From the NCBI GenBank assembly GCA_030612305.1, contig JAUWOG010000145.1, forward strand, positions 1-6,359: DNA of 6,359 nucleotides, given 5' to 3'. Shown here piece by piece: positions 5,388-6,359 of this stretch. Source of the stretch: Armatimonadota bacterium. Its GTDB lineage: Bacteria; Armatimonadota; Zipacnadia; Zipacnadales; UBA11051. The number at the start of each line of letters is the position of its first letter. The stretch's first letter is position 1. Made by a program: the position numbers and the translations under genes. The notes beneath the pieces are model-generated. The model saw only the letters and a list, made by a program, of their open reading frames with translations. It was not told the DNA's origin and searched no databases.

Positions 5388-6359
5388 ATGACGGACAAGC
5401 AACGCGTCAAGATGGCGCTGCGGCACGAGCAGCCTGACACCTGCCCGTACAACATCGGGTTCACGCAGGGCGCGCACGAGAAGATGGTCGAATACTATGG
5501 TGACGCGGACTTCGAGGCGAAACTGGGCAACCACCTGGTGATGCTCGATCCCGTGCCGCCGGATGCCTGGGTCGAAATCGAGCCGGATTTCTGGCGCGAC
5601 CAGTTCGGCGTCGTCTGGAACCGGACCATAGATAAGGACATCGGCAATCCCGACGGGCTGATCTTTGCAGAGCCGTCGCTGGCGGACTATGAATGGCCTG
5701 ACCCGGATGACCCGAGGCGCTGGGAGAACTTCGGGGAGAGGGTCGCGGCAGTCGAGGACAAGTTCGTCGCGATGGAGATCGGGTTCTCGCTCTTTGAGCG
5801 GGCCTGGACGATGCGCGGGATGGTCAATCTGATGATTGACATGCAGGAGCATCCGGGCTTCGTGGATGACCTGCTGGATACGATAACCGAGTTCAACCTG
5901 GGGCTGATCCGGCGCGCGGTACAATACCCGATTGACTGCGTACACTGCGGGGATGACTGGGGCCAGCAGCGAGGGATGCTGATGGGGCCGGCGCTCTGGC
6001 GGCGGTTCCTCAAGCCGCGCCTGGCACGGATGTATGAGGCCGTGCGCAGCGGCGGCAAGACGGTCTCAATCCATTCGTGTGGCGATGTGTATGAGGTGTT
6101 TCCCGCCCTCATAGAAATAGGCCTCGAGATGTTCAACCCGTTCCAGCCGGAAGTGATTGATGTCTATGAGGCGAAGCGGGAGTACGGCAAGGACCTGACG
6201 TTTTACGGCGGGGTGAGTACGCAGCGGCTCCTGCCCTACGCCACGCCGGAGGAAGTGAAGGCCGAGGCGCAGGAGTTGATGCGGGAGATCGGGCGGGATG
6301 GTGGCTACATCATTGCGCCGGCTCATTCGACGCCGAAGGATGTCCCGGCGGAGAACCTG
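5388..6359 (+). CDS. Uroporphyrinogen decarboxylase (URO-D)-family protein, partial (3' end outside window)
   Basis: 324 residues are visible, with no stop before the window ends. The sequence belongs to the URO-D superfamily, TIM-barrel proteins that include HemE and the corrinoid-dependent methyltransferases MtaA, MtbA and CmuA. The start MTDKQRVKMALRHEQPD, a central HCGDDWGQQRG segment (186-196), LMGPALWRRFLKPRL after it, the motif IHSCGDV (228-234) and YGGVSTQ are characteristic. The H-x-C pair (H229, C231) matches two zinc ligands of the methyltransferase branch. The HemE N-terminal signature with its Arg-rich substrate loop (RQAGRYLPEY type) is absent, so haem synthesis is unlikely. The segment near the end, APAHSTPKDVPAEN, corresponds to the usual PHNIQPDVPPEN of the group. 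A methyl-transfer or demethylation role with a corrinoid protein is possible but not shown; no corrinoid protein gene is visible. No signal peptide is seen, so it should be cytoplasmic. ATG 5382 would add two residues. Confidence 0.9.
   Translation, partial: MTDKQRVKMALRHEQPDTCPYNIGFTQGAHEKMVEYYGDADFEAKLGNHLVMLDPVPPDAWVEIEPDFWRDQFGVVWNRTIDKDIGNPDGLIFAEPSLADYEWPDPDDPRRWENFGERVAAVEDKFVAMEIGFSLFERAWTMRGMVNLMIDMQEHPGFVDDLLDTITEFNLGLIRRAVQYPIDCVHCGDDWGQQRGMLMGPALWRRFLKPRLARMYEAVRSGGKTVSIHSCGDVYEVFPALIEIGLEMFNPFQPEVIDVYEAKREYGKDLTFYGGVSTQRLLPYATPEEVKAEAQELMREIGRDGGYIIAPAHSTPKDVPAENL

Noticed and set aside
5022..5945. 307-codon minus-strand frame antisense to the URO-D-family gene
   Set aside because: It is opposite a clear protein family, crosses an intrinsic terminator and has no recognisable domain.
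5388..6359. Haem-biosynthesis gene hemE
   Set aside because: The HemE N-terminal substrate-binding signature is absent, and the H-x-C motif points to the methyltransferase-like branch.

Overview
The window is a high-GC bacterial segment (roughly 60 % G+C by eye) in which every convincing gene lies on the + strand. It holds the 3' part of a chemotaxis operon, a separately promoted gene for a secreted PEP-CTERM protein, and the 5' part of a uroporphyrinogen-decarboxylase-family (URO-D) gene that runs off the right edge. PEP-CTERM anchoring implies an outer membrane and an exosortase. A CheC phosphatase and a short Bacillus-like CheR imply a Bacillus/Thermotoga-type adaptation system. A URO-D-like protein of the kind common in Planctomycetota, Lentisphaerota and Armatimonadota points to one of those lineages. 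Armatimonadota or a neighbouring uncultured phylum is my guess, but the window alone does not settle it.

Region 1-4031, chemotaxis: the C-terminal part of the kinase CheA (P3, P4 and P5 domains), then CheC (two intact phosphatase motifs), CheB (receiver plus methylesterase) and CheR (methyltransferase), in the order cheA-cheC-cheB-cheR. CheA phosphorylates CheB (and a CheY not in this window). CheR and CheB add and remove methyl groups on chemoreceptors. CheC should dephosphorylate CheY-P. No cheW, cheY or cheD lies in this stretch. cheB and cheR overlap by 4 bases. cheC and cheB are separated by 187 bases that carry a palindromic, REP-like element.

Region 4032-5300: a 190-base intergenic region with a good sigma-70-type promoter (TTGACA, 17 bases, TAGAGT) flanked by a perfect 12-bp inverted repeat. 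The upstream arm is part of a compact dyad, so the motif AGTTGWGC occurs three times here; I saw it nowhere else in the window. This looks like a dedicated operator system for the PEP-CTERM gene (4222-5208), which ends at a clear intrinsic terminator (5255-5289).

Region 5300-6359: a weak promoter candidate and tandem GAGGAG ribosome-binding motifs precede the URO-D-family gene, which is open at the window end. The chemotaxis genes form one functional unit; the PEP-CTERM and URO-D-like genes look like independent transcription units. I see no mobile element with a transposase, no tRNA or rRNA and no CRISPR array. No gene-free stretch exceeds 300 bases. The most unexplained signal is the repeat architecture around the PEP-CTERM promoter.
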